From positions 1-40,354 of the forward strand of contig NZ_RAZG01000033.1 in NCBI RefSeq assembly GCF_003612565.1: a DNA stretch of 40,354 nucleotides, given 5' to 3'. The number at the start of each line of letters is the position of its first letter. Position 1 is the stretch's first letter. Shown here in pieces: positions 9,028 to 18,203 of the stretch. The translations under genes and the position numbers were made by a program. The notes beneath the pieces were generated by a model. The model did not search any database. It worked only from the letters and a program-made list of their open reading frames with translations, and had not been told where the DNA came from. The DNA is from Roseburia sp. 1XD42-69 (GTDB taxonomy: Bacteria; Bacillota; Clostridia; Lachnospirales; Lachnospiraceae).

Positions 9028-9242
9028 TCTTTACTTCCTTTCTCAAAAGTTCCGGAGCTCTTGCTTTTTTCTTACACTTATTAGATGGATGGGGAAGGAG
9101 TTTTGTCTGAATTTTTTTATTATTTTATCTGAAAGTATCATAATAGAGGTTTTGTGTAAAAAAACAGCGGTAAATCTGTGATAGGATTACTGCTGCTTGG
9201 TTTGTTGCAAATATTTAGTTTTGAATGGACAAAATGGAATTA

Positions 9243-9518
9243 TTATTTCCGATTCGGTCTTCTTTTGATAGCCAGCAATTTCATGTAATCATCAAAATCA
9301 GCCGTATTGGTCGGTTCAAACATAACCCATTTTCCGTCACGATAGGTTTTTTCGGAAGGTTTCGTTCCCGAATCAAAACTGCTGAACATCTCCTCTGCTA
9401 CCCTGTTCATATAGGAATTCATTGCCTTTAAATCGCCACTCAGCAATGCTTTGATAAAATCATTATAGTTGTCACTGCCGGGTTTCCGGATAGATTCTAG
9501 ATACCGTTTTCCTGCTTA
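9243..9518 (-). pseudogene. chimeric remnant of an AAA-ATPase/PD-(D/E)XK nuclease gene
   Basis: From about 9518 the frame reads YLESIRKPGS, then NYNDFIKALLSGDLKAMNSY and MNRVAEEMFSSFDSG. This matches the linker between the ATPase and the DUF1703 (PD-(D/E)XK) nuclease parts of a large clostridial family. It then switches to an unrelated tail ending DDYMKLLAIKRRPNRK. Both catalytic domains are missing. The only in-frame ATG-like starts are internal. It overlaps the end of the upstream helicase-like remnant in another frame, so it is a recombination scar, not a gene. Confidence 0.65.
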
Positions 9519-10359
9519 TATCAAGCATTTCAGCAAGTTCAACAGTTTTATATCTTGAGTTATCTTTTAATAATTCTATAATCCTTTTTTCTGTAACATC
9601 TGTAACCTTTCCTGTAACTTTTGTAACCTGGCTGTTTATTCTATCGCTTGTCAACACTGCTCCCGCCGGGCGCATAGGCACAATCAACCTGAAAACATCA
9701 TCTTCCTCAAAAACTGGTTCTGCATCGGAATAGATTTTTGTGTATTTATACAAATTCCGAACACCAGAACCAAGTGAATCTGCGTATCCGATATTTACAA
9801 AAAATTTCGCTATTATGGGATTTTTCGGATAAGGAGTGAAATTCGTGGGACTGATTCTCCCTTTCCACTGTGTTCTGCTCCAGTTCTCCGTCCATATCTT
9901 GTCCTTTTCAATAATCAGTTTTGCTGGAAATGCACTCTTAAATTCCCTATGAACTAGCAAATTGCTGACAATCTCTCTGGCTATCGCAGTCCTTACGCTT
10001 ATATTGATGCCGTCAATCAAGAAAAACTTATCATCCGTGTGTTTCTTAATAAAGTCAATCAACAGGCTATAACTCTCCAGCAAATTGTTTTCTAAAATCA
10101 GGCGGTCATCATAACGATCTACGTTCTCTACACGGTAAATTGCATCTGTTTTGTATCCCGGCACACAGGACTGAATGGCTACCGGCTTTCCAAATAAGAG
10201 AATACACGCCATGTTAAAGCCTTCTTTTCCGCTTTCCATGTCTTTTTCATAAAGCCCGGCACTTCGTAACAATTCCATATCTGTCATATTGCCCCAAGGA
10301 TGATCTTTAAATTTATTGACAGCCATCTGCCGGGCTTTGCCCACCAAATCCATACACAA
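9472..10359 (-). pseudogene. 5'-truncated AlbA_2/Schlafen-type ATP-binding regulator (RecG-like)
   Basis: The 295-residue reading frame corresponds to the middle and C-terminal parts of the putative transcriptional regulator/RecG-like family. It has the WGNMTDMELLRSAGLY segment, the GHKL-like AIAREIVSNLLVHREF and LGSGVRNLYKY, then a winged helix with TVELAEMLDISRKTVSR. The N-terminal AlbA_2 domain, normally about 120-150 residues, is absent: an in-frame stop lies seven codons upstream of the TTG at 10359. The last residues (IYPETRQ) are out of register with the family, which marks a second break point. Probably not functional. Confidence 0.7.
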
Positions 10360-10517
10360 ATCTTTTTCTGCGGATTATTGAGCAGATTAATAAAATTTTG
10401 CTTCCTTTCAAAACTATTAAGTAAGCAATTCCTAACTCATTTTGTCATGCACAATATTTTTAAATATAATATAAACCGCTGCCCTGTCTGCCGCCCTTGT
10501 CTCTGTTATGGAACTGT

Positions 10518-10577
10518 TAATAGATAAAGTATATCCATTTCCCATTCTAAAGTCAAACTTTGGAATGTATAAAAATG
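10518..10577 (-). repeat. promoter-like repeat, copy A
   Basis: About 60 bases closely similar to 24455-24514. On the minus strand it contains TTGACT (about 10549-10554) and TATACT (about 10526-10531), 17 bases apart, pointing towards the truncated regulator gene. Matching bases extend on both sides of the boxes, so more than a promoter may be conserved. Confidence 0.55.
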
Positions 10578-10585
10578 ACAAATCA

Positions 10586-10609
10586 GGCAGGGGAAATGTT
10601 TCCCCTGCC
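10586..10609. terminator. perfect GC-rich hairpin, possible terminator of the Rpn gene
   Basis: GGCAGGGGAAA (10586-10596) and TTTCCCCTGCC (10599-10609) are perfectly complementary with a 2-base centre. On the minus strand it lies about 90 bases after the Rpn stop and is followed by a loose T-rich stretch. The T tract is not immediate, so the terminator role is uncertain. Confidence 0.45.
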
Positions 10610-10632
10610 CGCCCTGCGGCTTCTTTACGATC

Positions 10633-10664
10633 CCCCTATTTCACCGTCACTTACAAGTCGCCTT
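10633..10664 (-). repeat. direct-repeat copy of the LRR/Big_2 gene 3' end
   Basis: Matches 11667-11699 except for a single missing T. In the intact gene this encodes KATCKVTVK and the stop; here the missing base breaks the frame. The two copies bracket the Rpn nuclease gene. Confidence 0.75.
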
Positions 10665-10699
10665 CACGCTATTATTTTAATAATAAATTGTTTTGTAGA

Positions 10700-11539
10700 T
10701 TATGTTAACTGCAAAACCTCGGCTTCAAGCTTCTTTAATTCATCAAATGTCAATGCTGGAACGCAATCCGCAATTTCATCAAGTGACATTTTACCTTTCC
10801 TAATCAACTTTTCTGCCATTTTTTTTGCTTCCCTATGAGTGGCATTATCATCAATATCCTTTGCATAAGCCTTTAAAATCTGCTCGTCATCAAATAGTGT
10901 CATCATAATATCCACAACCTCCTGTTCCTTACTTTCAAGATACTCTTTCAGTACATTTCTGTCTTTGCAAATACGAATTGTTTCTGTTACTGCCTGCTTC
11001 GTTTTTCCATATAATTTTCTCTGTTCATTATATACTTTAGAGAAAATTATATACTGTCCGATAATATCTTTCTCATTTTCTTGATATAAGACTTTCACTT
11101 CCGCATCAATGGCAATCTTTGCCTCGTCAAAAAATTCCTTAGAAAGCGATATTGTGTCGGGAATATTTTTTCTTTCGCCTGTAAATATCATGTAAAGTTC
11201 AGGTATCGGCATATTCACTTTTTTGCTTCCGTACAGGTTTTGGTTTGTGCGCTTAAAATAATCGTGATACGTCTGTATCAGATACATCAATGCACGAATG
11301 ATGATATTTAATGTCCACGTTGACTGGCTTTCAATCAGTATCATTAACCGATTTCCCACTGAAAATCCCAAGTCGTTATAGTCCGCATCAACCAATACAT
11401 GCTTAATTGTGACATCTGCAATCTCTTCTTCCGTCACGTTACAATCCTCTGGGTGGAGTGTCTTGTATAGTTGAAGCAGATACTTTCTATCTTGGAACAG
11501 ATTTGTAAATACGCTGTCTTTTATCTTACGCTTTGGCAT
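10700..11539 (-). CDS. Rpn family PD-(D/E)XK nuclease / putative transposase
   Basis: About 279 residues from the ATG at 11539, beginning MPKRKIKDSVF; GGAAGG lies just upstream. The reading frame is open further up, but that part lacks family similarity. The N-terminal half has NDLGFSV followed by LMILIESQS, the Asp and Glu-x-Gln pattern of the PD-(D/E)XK core of recombination-promoting Rpn nucleases, then MYLIQTYHDYF. The C-terminal third is helical and charged. Known Rpn proteins are DNA endonucleases that stimulate RecA-independent recombination. It is a lone gene, flanked by 32/33-base direct repeats derived from the neighbouring surface-protein gene. Confidence 0.82.
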   Translation of the reverse strand: MPKRKIKDSVFTNLFQDRKYLLQLYKTLHPEDCNVTEEEIADVTIKHVLVDADYNDLGFSVGNRLMILIESQSTWTLNIIIRALMYLIQTYHDYFKRTNQNLYGSKKVNMPIPELYMIFTGERKNIPDTISLSKEFFDEAKIAIDAEVKVLYQENEKDIIGQYIIFSKVYNEQRKLYGKTKQAVTETIRICKDRNVLKEYLESKEQEVVDIMMTLFDDEQILKAYAKDIDDNATHREAKKMAEKLIRKGKMSLDEIADCVPALTFDELKKLEAEVLQLT

Positions 11540-11666
11540 ACCTTCCGTCACTCTACCACCTCGCTTATGACAAATTAGCAAAAGATTAGAATATAAATTA
11601 CTCCTGCTATGCTCCAATTATACAAAAAATCTTCCATATTTACAATAAAATTCACATTAAATTAAT

Positions 11667-11699
11667 CCCCTATTTCACCGTCACTTTACAAGTCGCCTT
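11667..11699 (-). repeat. direct-repeat partner at the LRR/Big_2 gene 3' end
   Basis: The last codons, stop (11670-11672) and three further bases of the surface-protein gene; nearly identical to 10633-10664. Confidence 0.75.
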
Positions 11700-13370
11700 T
11701 TTCCCGTTCTTCGTAATAACTGTGACAGTGGTTTTTCCTTTCTTTTTCGCTTTTATGCATCCATACGAATCCACAGACGCAACCTTTTTATCAGAACTTT
11801 TCCACTTCACGGTATCCGTAGAATTTGCAGGTTTCAGTGAAGCCTTTAAATAATAACTTTTTCCTTTTTTCAATGTAATGCTTTTCTTATTCAGCTTTAC
11901 GGAAACAGACTTTTTGTTCCTGGACAGGACAGTAACTGTGCAGGATGCTTTTTTCCCACTTGAGGATGTGGCTGTTATTTTTGCCGTACCAGACTTTTTC
12001 CCTTTTATTCTGCCGTTTTTCACCGATACCACAGAGGGCTTTGAACTGCTCCAGGCAAGAGTGTCCGTTGTATCTGCCGGGAATAGTTTCGCCGTTAATG
12101 TCTGGCTTTTTCCTTTTGCAAGGTAAATCTTTTTGGAGGAAGGCAGATTTTTGACGCTTAATTCTACCTTAAGTGCCGGGACAGCGGAATCTTCGGATGC
12201 TTCTTCTGTGGATGGTTCCTGGTTTCCGGTTTCTGTGTCAGGTTTTTGAGGCGATTTGGTGTTTTCTCCTGAATCCGGATGGTTTTCTTCGGTGTTTTCA
12301 GGATTTTTGGGGGGCTCCTCATTTTCTTCCGGCTTGGGGTGAATTTCTTCTACGCCGCCAGGTTCCTGGGGCTTTTGTGTGTTCTCCTCGAAATCTGAAC
12401 CTTCTTCTGTATTGTCTGGATTTTTATCCTCCGGTTTTTCTTCCTCTCCAACTATGCCATCCGTACAATGAATAACGGCTTTTAATATCGGCTCATTGCC
12501 TTCTTGCACTTCGACCATTCTCCACTGTTCCTTTGTACCTTGATAAAAAACATCTGTCAGTTTACTACAATATCCAAAAGCACTTGCCCCAATCCTTGTC
12601 ACACTGGAAGGAATGGTAACCCTGACTAACCCACTGCCGCTAAAGGATGAAGCCCATATGACTGAAACTGATTCCGGTATCGTCACTTCTTCCAGGCTGC
12701 TGCACCCCCAAAATGCATTGCTTTTTATCTCTTCTAGGCTGTCCGGCAGCGTAATTCCTGTCAATCCTTTACAATCTTCAAATGCGACAAACAATATTCT
12801 GGTTACCCCTTCCGGGATATTCACATGTCCTGTCTTTCCTCCCGGACACGCAAAAAGATATGTTTGATTTCTGCCATACAATATTCCATTGTCATCTAAT
12901 GTATATTTTTTGTTGCCGTCTTCCAATAGAATCGACTGCAAATTATCGCATCCGGAAAGGGACGTTTCGTGAATTTCTGTTACACTGGACGGAATGATAA
13001 GTTCTGTCAAACTGTCACAATTCCGAAATGCGCAAACCCCTATTTTTTCCAATCCTTTCGGCAGCTTAATTTTTTCCAAGTCTTTACAGCCTTCAAAAAC
13101 ATATTCCTCTATACTGGTCACCGGCCGTTTGTTAATTGTTTCCGGAACTTCAATTTCTTTTTCTCCCAGAAACTCGAATTTAATAATCGCCATAGTCCCA
13201 TCACCTTTTACTTTATAAGTCAATCCATTTGGCAAAATACCTCTTCGTATTTCTTCAGAAGTATCTCCCTCTGTTTCCCCTGCCCAGACCTTTACTTCTG
13301 TTATCGGCTCTGCCATTGATGCAAAAAATACGCTCCACGCCAAGAGCAATGCAAATACTTTTTTCTTCAT
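11670..13370 (-). CDS. secreted BspA-like leucine-rich repeat protein with two Big_2 domains
   Basis: The 566-residue protein starts with a signal peptide (about 1-30), then LRR_5 repeats of the BspA/Treponema type to about 300 (phrases such as LTELIIPSSVTEIHETSLSG and VTIPSSVTRIGASAFGYCSK). A Glu/Pro/Asn-rich linker (about 305-395) follows, then two lysine-rich bacterial Ig-like (Big_2) domains. There is no LPxTG signal or C-terminal membrane helix. BspA-like proteins bind host or bacterial surface ligands in other species; the ligand here is unknown. It lies 17 bases after the stop of the large DUF6273 protein, so it is probably the last gene of that transcript. Confidence 0.88.
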   Translation of the reverse strand: MKKKVFALLLAWSVFFASMAEPITEVKVWAGETEGDTSEEIRRGILPNGLTYKVKGDGTMAIIKFEFLGEKEIEVPETINKRPVTSIEEYVFEGCKDLEKIKLPKGLEKIGVCAFRNCDSLTELIIPSSVTEIHETSLSGCDNLQSILLEDGNKKYTLDDNGILYGRNQTYLFACPGGKTGHVNIPEGVTRILFVAFEDCKGLTGITLPDSLEEIKSNAFWGCSSLEEVTIPESVSVIWASSFSGSGLVRVTIPSSVTRIGASAFGYCSKLTDVFYQGTKEQWRMVEVQEGNEPILKAVIHCTDGIVGEEEKPEDKNPDNTEEGSDFEENTQKPQEPGGVEEIHPKPEENEEPPKNPENTEENHPDSGENTKSPQKPDTETGNQEPSTEEASEDSAVPALKVELSVKNLPSSKKIYLAKGKSQTLTAKLFPADTTDTLAWSSSKPSVVSVKNGRIKGKKSGTAKITATSSSGKKASCTVTVLSRNKKSVSVKLNKKSITLKKGKSYYLKASLKPANSTDTVKWKSSDKKVASVDSYGCIKAKKKGKTTVTVITKNGKKATCKVTVK

Positions 13371-13387
13371 CCTGCAAATCCCCTTTC

Positions 13388-16300
13388 CTATTTGATTTTT
13401 ATCTTTACTTTTGCCTTTTTGTTTGTCCCGTCTGTGGACTGTGCCGTGATTGTTACGGTCTTTCCCTTCCCGGCTTTCTTCGCCTTTACTTTCCCTTTTT
13501 TATCTACCGTGGCGTATTTCTTATTTGAAGTGCTCCATTTTAGGGTTTTGTTGGCGTCTTTGCCGTTTGTCTTTACTGTAGCTTTTAACGTCATGCTCTT
13601 TCCTGCTTTTAGGGTTTTCCCAGCTTTTTTTATTTGTACTTTGGTGACGGCGTTTTTCATAATTTGAATTTTGATTGTAGCTTTTTTCCCGCTTTTATCC
13701 TTCGCCGCCGCTGTTATTTTTACCATTTTTCCCTTTCCGGCCTTTTTGGTGGTGACAACGCCTTTACTGTTTACCGTGGCGTACTTCTTATTGCTGGTCT
13801 TCCATGTCACCTTTTTGTTTGATGCGTTTTTCGGGGATACGGAAACCTTTAAAGAAATTTTCTTTCCGGCAGCTATCTTTTTGGAAATGCCGGAGATGGA
13901 AAGTTTCTTTACTTTTTGATTCCTGTTTTCTTCTTTGCCCGAAGTCTGTTGATTATTATTTTCTTCTCTTTCAGTTCCATTTATGTTTTCATTCGTATTT
14001 GTCTGCCCGTCATCCTCTCCAGAGGGTTCTTTCATATTGTTATCCCCATCTGCTGTCCCTGGATTCGTATCCGCTTCATTTTTTTGTATCCATGCAATTT
14101 GGCTGCCAGATATATCCAAAAGTTCCAATCCAATCCAGCCATTTAATTTTAAGTCCGGTATCGTAAAATGGAAACTGCCGTCATATACTGCTGATATATT
14201 TTCTTTTGACAAGACTTTGTTCTTACCTTCATATTTCACTAAAGTAACATTAATATCTTCTTCCATTTCAACATTATACAGGGAAATAACTAATGAAGCG
14301 CTGTTTTCCCCATTATCATACAAAACTACACGGGCATCATCCTGATATTTTTCTGAAATGATAACGGAATAGTTTTTCAGCAGGACAGGTATTTTTGCAA
14401 ATCTGGCGGTAACTGTTTTAGATTCTAATGCTGTAAAACGATAATTTGGATTATATTCTACCAGCACACCTTTTTCATACCATCCTTCAAACCGAAACCC
14501 CTCTTCTGCAAAAGCAGTCAGTTCCACAGAATCTCCTTTTACATATTTTCCAATGCCTGTAATTACACCATTTCCTTCCGCTGCACCCTGGATGTCAATA
14601 TCCGTATTCCCATCATCCGCTGCAATATATTCACTGGCATTTATTTTTTCTCCGGCGCTGCCAATCAGTGGAATACTGTCCACATCATCTGATATTCCTG
14701 CTGTTTCCAAAGCCTGTCCGTACTCCACCCCCTTTGACAACGGAACATCATAATAGTTTAACCTGCCTGCGGAAGAACCATTTTGGTATTCTTCCAGCAT
14801 ATAATTCATGCTTCCATCGTCTGTACCAGTTAATTTATAATGAACTTTCCTGTCTTTCGGAATATATACCGTTTTAACATCCCCATTTAATTCAATATAA
14901 ATACCATCCGTATATGTTACGGCTCCATCTATAACAGAGCCAATTAGCTTTTTATTTTCATCATATACCTCGACATCTACAGGGCACTGGAATACAGACT
15001 TCCAAAAAAATTTCATTTTTTCCCCCATATTCATGCTGTCATAGGTGTTATCATTATACAAATAATCGTACAGTGCGCTTTCCAGATTCTTCCTGGCAGA
15101 TTCAATCCCTTCCAGGGCATTTTTTACTGCAGTATCCGTTATTTCTTTATCTGTGTAGCCTAATTTTGTAATCGACTGATACAATTCTTTCATATCTCCT
15201 GACTGGATGAATTGTAAAGCGTCCTCAGCCTTTTTTACAGAAGAAATACTTTTTACCAAATCCATGCCTTTCTTCATGTCGAGCAATGAGGTTAAAAGTT
15301 TTCCATAACCTTTTTGTACCAGATAATCCGTTTTAGAGCCTAAATATTCCTTTAGCATATCCTCCGTGACTGTGCTTAACTGTGATTTTTGCCTGAAATC
15401 TTTCCACAAAGAAAAGGCTGCCTCTTTATACAGTTTCTTTACCTCACCGGACAAATCTTCTATATACTGGTTTATAGCAGCGCTTACCACCTTGCCATTG
15501 CTGCAAAATGACCCCATATAAGGCTCCTGGCGTTTCCCTTTACCACCGTAGATTGTTACGCCGCCAAATGCCTGTCCGAAGATTCCTGTTTTATTTAACT
15601 CTACAGTATATCCATTAGAACCTTTCCCTTTAAAGCTTTCACTTTCCTGCTTGACTGCGTCATAAATTTTGTTTACCACTTTGGCATTTATCTGTGTCAT
15701 TGACTGTGAAGTATCTATATCCAGTTTAATAATTTTCTCATCCATTCCCGTCTGTATACACTTTTTCAGAAAATCATATAACACCTCGTATGCGTCATCC
15801 ACAGCCTCGTCCGGGGCAAGGTCACTTATTGTTAATAACTGGTTTGTTTTTCTGCTTGCAGCAGCTTCATCCCATTGCCTCAACTGCTTAAAATTTTGCG
15901 GTTCGGTATTCATCTTCTGCAAATCCTTCTTGAATTTTTCTGTCACCAAAGTATAAAAATCGTTGACTGCTCTATTGTATGTTACTGTCTCGTAGTAGAT
16001 ATTTTTCACTCTTGACTTTTGCTGTTCAGTTTCTGCAGAAGATGCTCCGCTTCCTCCCCCTTCCCCGCTGGTTCCATCGTCCGCTAATGACCAGAGACCA
16101 GAGGACAGATTGATATGCAAAGCTGGCACAATCGCACCATCATTGCTATCGACATTATTACCATACCTGTAGACGTACCCGCTATAGCCGACTTTCGCGG
16201 CATCATCTGTACTGATGCCCGGCGAGCGCAGCCACCACCAGCAGTTGCCCTGATACTCTGTACTGGAATTCGTATATGCTCCCATTGCGTGGGAATAGTC

Positions 16301-17311
16301 GCTGGCCTGCACCTGGCGGCTTTTGGAATCGGTACTGTATTCTTCACAGAACCCAAGGGAAGAATCTGTCACTTCCTCAATGGAAAGCAGGTATACGTTA
16401 TCATTGGTATTGTTCCCGCCCTCTGTATTATAATAAGGATTGTCCTCATTTACCACCGTCTGGGACACAACCGCCCCCTGCTCTGCACTGCTGAAAGCTG
16501 TGTTATAAAATGTACCGTTCAGCCAGTTCCTTAAGGTACAGTTCTCCCATGTGGTTGACTTGTATTCTTCATTGTAGTCCTTGCAGTTAAGCCCACGATC
16601 CGCCACAAGAAATAAGGTGGAGCCGTTGTTTTTAAGTACCCTCCACTTGATGCGTTCCCATTTGAAATAGCGGTATGTACTGTCACCGAAATAACTGCTG
16701 TTGTTGGTGTCCTCTTGGCTGATTTTGCGGTATTTCGTGCCATTGACCCAGGTGTCCCCGTTTGCATCATAGCCTGCTTCGGTGACGGCGGAGGTCAGGC
16801 TGTTCCCGGTGACTTCCGTCTGTGGGTAGCTGCCGAAATACACATAGCTCCAGTCGGTATAATCCGTGCCGTCATCCTTTTTCGTACAGTGGTGGACGGG
16901 GTTTGCCGGGGAGCCGGAGAAAAGTTCCTCTTCCACTTCCTCCAAGTTCAGGTTTTCCGTATCTTCCGACAGGCTGTTATCCCCCTGGGTATCTTCCTGC
17001 ACAGAGTCTCCGGATTCCATCGGTTCCGGTTCTAAACTTTCCGATTCTTCTTCCGCCTGCGTAGATTCCAAAATCCCAGAAGATTCCTCTGTCCCATCCA
17101 GACCGGATACCTCTGGCATATCTGATATATTCTGATTTTCCGACGCCGATTCTTCCGGCTGCTTTGTGCCTGACTGCTCCGCCGTCATTTCGGAGGAAAT
17201 TTCCGGTTTTACCGTATCGGCAAACACCGTGAAATCCTGCATACTGAACAGTACCGCTGCTGACAGAATCATGGACAGCAGCCTGCTTTTTACCCTGCTT
17301 GTTTTTTTCAT
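13388..17311 (-). CDS. large secreted DUF6273/InlB-repeat/Big_2 surface protein
   Basis: About 1307 residues from the ATG at 17311, chosen because GAGGATAAGAG precedes it, as before the gene ending at 17412. Order: signal peptide (about 1-31); Glu/Ser-rich stalk to about 138; a DUF6273 module (about 140-400, with FGSYPQTEVTG and WWWLRSPG); a Ser/Gly linker; a long helical region of unknown family (about 420-740); a beta-rich module; an InlB B-repeat-like segment (GFRFEGWYEKG, about 920-975); an acidic linker; and two Lys-rich Big_2 domains. No sortase signal. A role in surface binding is inferred from modules only. The Big_2 tail is about 75% identical to that of the gene ending at 19094. Confidence 0.85.
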   Translation of the reverse strand: MKKTSRVKSRLLSMILSAAVLFSMQDFTVFADTVKPEISSEMTAEQSGTKQPEESASENQNISDMPEVSGLDGTEESSGILESTQAEEESESLEPEPMESGDSVQEDTQGDNSLSEDTENLNLEEVEEELFSGSPANPVHHCTKKDDGTDYTDWSYVYFGSYPQTEVTGNSLTSAVTEAGYDANGDTWVNGTKYRKISQEDTNNSSYFGDSTYRYFKWERIKWRVLKNNGSTLFLVADRGLNCKDYNEEYKSTTWENCTLRNWLNGTFYNTAFSSAEQGAVVSQTVVNEDNPYYNTEGGNNTNDNVYLLSIEEVTDSSLGFCEEYSTDSKSRQVQASDYSHAMGAYTNSSTEYQGNCWWWLRSPGISTDDAAKVGYSGYVYRYGNNVDSNDGAIVPALHINLSSGLWSLADDGTSGEGGGSGASSAETEQQKSRVKNIYYETVTYNRAVNDFYTLVTEKFKKDLQKMNTEPQNFKQLRQWDEAAASRKTNQLLTISDLAPDEAVDDAYEVLYDFLKKCIQTGMDEKIIKLDIDTSQSMTQINAKVVNKIYDAVKQESESFKGKGSNGYTVELNKTGIFGQAFGGVTIYGGKGKRQEPYMGSFCSNGKVVSAAINQYIEDLSGEVKKLYKEAAFSLWKDFRQKSQLSTVTEDMLKEYLGSKTDYLVQKGYGKLLTSLLDMKKGMDLVKSISSVKKAEDALQFIQSGDMKELYQSITKLGYTDKEITDTAVKNALEGIESARKNLESALYDYLYNDNTYDSMNMGEKMKFFWKSVFQCPVDVEVYDENKKLIGSVIDGAVTYTDGIYIELNGDVKTVYIPKDRKVHYKLTGTDDGSMNYMLEEYQNGSSAGRLNYYDVPLSKGVEYGQALETAGISDDVDSIPLIGSAGEKINASEYIAADDGNTDIDIQGAAEGNGVITGIGKYVKGDSVELTAFAEEGFRFEGWYEKGVLVEYNPNYRFTALESKTVTARFAKIPVLLKNYSVIISEKYQDDARVVLYDNGENSASLVISLYNVEMEEDINVTLVKYEGKNKVLSKENISAVYDGSFHFTIPDLKLNGWIGLELLDISGSQIAWIQKNEADTNPGTADGDNNMKEPSGEDDGQTNTNENINGTEREENNNQQTSGKEENRNQKVKKLSISGISKKIAAGKKISLKVSVSPKNASNKKVTWKTSNKKYATVNSKGVVTTKKAGKGKMVKITAAAKDKSGKKATIKIQIMKNAVTKVQIKKAGKTLKAGKSMTLKATVKTNGKDANKTLKWSTSNKKYATVDKKGKVKAKKAGKGKTVTITAQSTDGTNKKAKVKIKIK
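13391..13917 (-). repeat. Big_2 tail repeat, copy 1
   Basis: About 525 bases encoding the two terminal Big_2 domains, similar at protein and DNA level to 19097-19620 and in the same orientation. Examples of shared phrases are ISGISKKIAAGKKISLK and LKWSTSNKKYA. Confidence 0.8.
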
Positions 17312-17366
17312 ACTCTTATCCTCTTTGTCTAAACTTTTACTCATTTGCTCAATCAATAATACTTTC

Positions 17367-17396
17367 CTTACAGATTCAGAAAGAGCGCATCGAACA
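17367..17396 (+). repeat. left 30-bp inverted repeat of a candidate invertible cassette
   Basis: Begins CTTACAGATTCAG and ends GCGCATCGAACA. All 30 bases are the exact reverse complement of 19042-19071. It lies in the 5' leader of the large DUF6273 gene, just after the stop of the small secreted gene ending at 17412. Confidence 0.85.
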
Positions 17397-17411
17397 TTTG
17401 CTGCTCTTTTT

Positions 17412-18182
17412 CTAATTTTTTGGCATTTTAAAAACAGAATAACTTATTGTACCAATCTCTTTTGTCTTGGTATTCTGATACTGGACAGTAAATACTGTCT
17501 CTGCAAACATACGGGTGTAATAATAATAACTCCAACTGTTATCATAGCTGTACTCATTGCTATATTCATTCTTATATGCATATTCGCCCAGCTTAACATT
17601 TGCATTATTCTTGATCTTTTTTTCCACCTGTTTCCCCTGGGCATCATAGGTCTGCATCGTAATGGATTTCAGCTTAAACCCTTTATTCATAGTCACTTTG
17701 AACTTGCCGGACTTTTTGCTCACTATAGAATAGGGATAGGTAGATTTTCCCGCAAAAACAGCCTTTTTTACAGGAGAATTATAAGCAGTTGCAGTTGTGG
17801 CTGTAACGTTTACTGTATGTTTGCTGACCACTTTATTTTTTTCATTGCACACGCTAAAGGTAACTTTGTATTTCCCCGCTTTTTTTGCATACATGCTAAT
17901 CTCTGCATAATTGTTTGACGCATCTGAATACCAGGAATCCCAGTTCTGAGTTGTCTGTTTTACCAGAAGGTCACTGCTGTTTGATTTCAGGTTCTTGATG
18001 GTCCTTCCCTCTTTAAAATATGTAATCTTTACAGGGACATTGTAAGTTTGTCCCACAATAACCAAAACATTCTTAGCGGATACTTTTACTTTTGCAGCAG
18101 GTTCCATATTGGGAACTAAAAACGCTGTAAACATAATACATATCACAAGGACTATATTGGTTAATTTCTTCCATGTTTTCAT
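17412..18182 (-). CDS. small secreted protein of unknown family, paralogue 1
   Basis: The 256-residue protein has a signal peptide (about 1-35) and is otherwise beta-rich, Lys/Tyr-rich and without known domains. It shares a framework with the next gene upstream: KKxGxYxVTFxV (about 100-110), VVSxHxVxV, FAGK, then SGxFKVxMNKGxxLKSITM and a KKIKN segment, ending in a hydrophobic strand with MPKN. Near its C-terminus it carries a Tyr/Ser/Asn-rich insertion (YKNEYSNEYSYDNSWSYYYY) that the paralogue lacks. AAGGAGGATAAGAG precedes the ATG; it lies 21 bases after the paralogue. Both are enclosed by the 30-bp inverted repeats. Function unknown. Confidence 0.75.
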   Translation of the reverse strand: MKTWKKLTNIVLVICIMFTAFLVPNMEPAAKVKVSAKNVLVIVGQTYNVPVKITYFKEGRTIKNLKSNSSDLLVKQTTQNWDSWYSDASNNYAEISMYAKKAGKYKVTFSVCNEKNKVVSKHTVNVTATTATAYNSPVKKAVFAGKSTYPYSIVSKKSGKFKVTMNKGFKLKSITMQTYDAQGKQVEKKIKNNANVKLGEYAYKNEYSNEYSYDNSWSYYYYTRMFAETVFTVQYQNTKTKEIGTISYSVFKMPKN

Positions 18183-18203
18183 CTCTTATCCTCCTTGTAT
18201 TTT

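Larger units (their letters stand above)
10360..10699. other. gene-free scar region
   Basis: No credible gene. It holds a promoter-like repeat (about 10518-10577), a perfect hairpin (10586-10609), and a 32-base copy of the 3' end of the LRR/Big_2 gene (10633-10664). The rest is AT-rich and uninformative. Confidence 0.6.

Noticed and set aside
17166-17918. Plus-strand open frame of 250 codons with hydrophobic stretches
   Set aside because: Antisense to the start of the DUF6273 gene and to the small secreted gene; it spans two real leftward genes and the inverted repeat, so it is a shadow.
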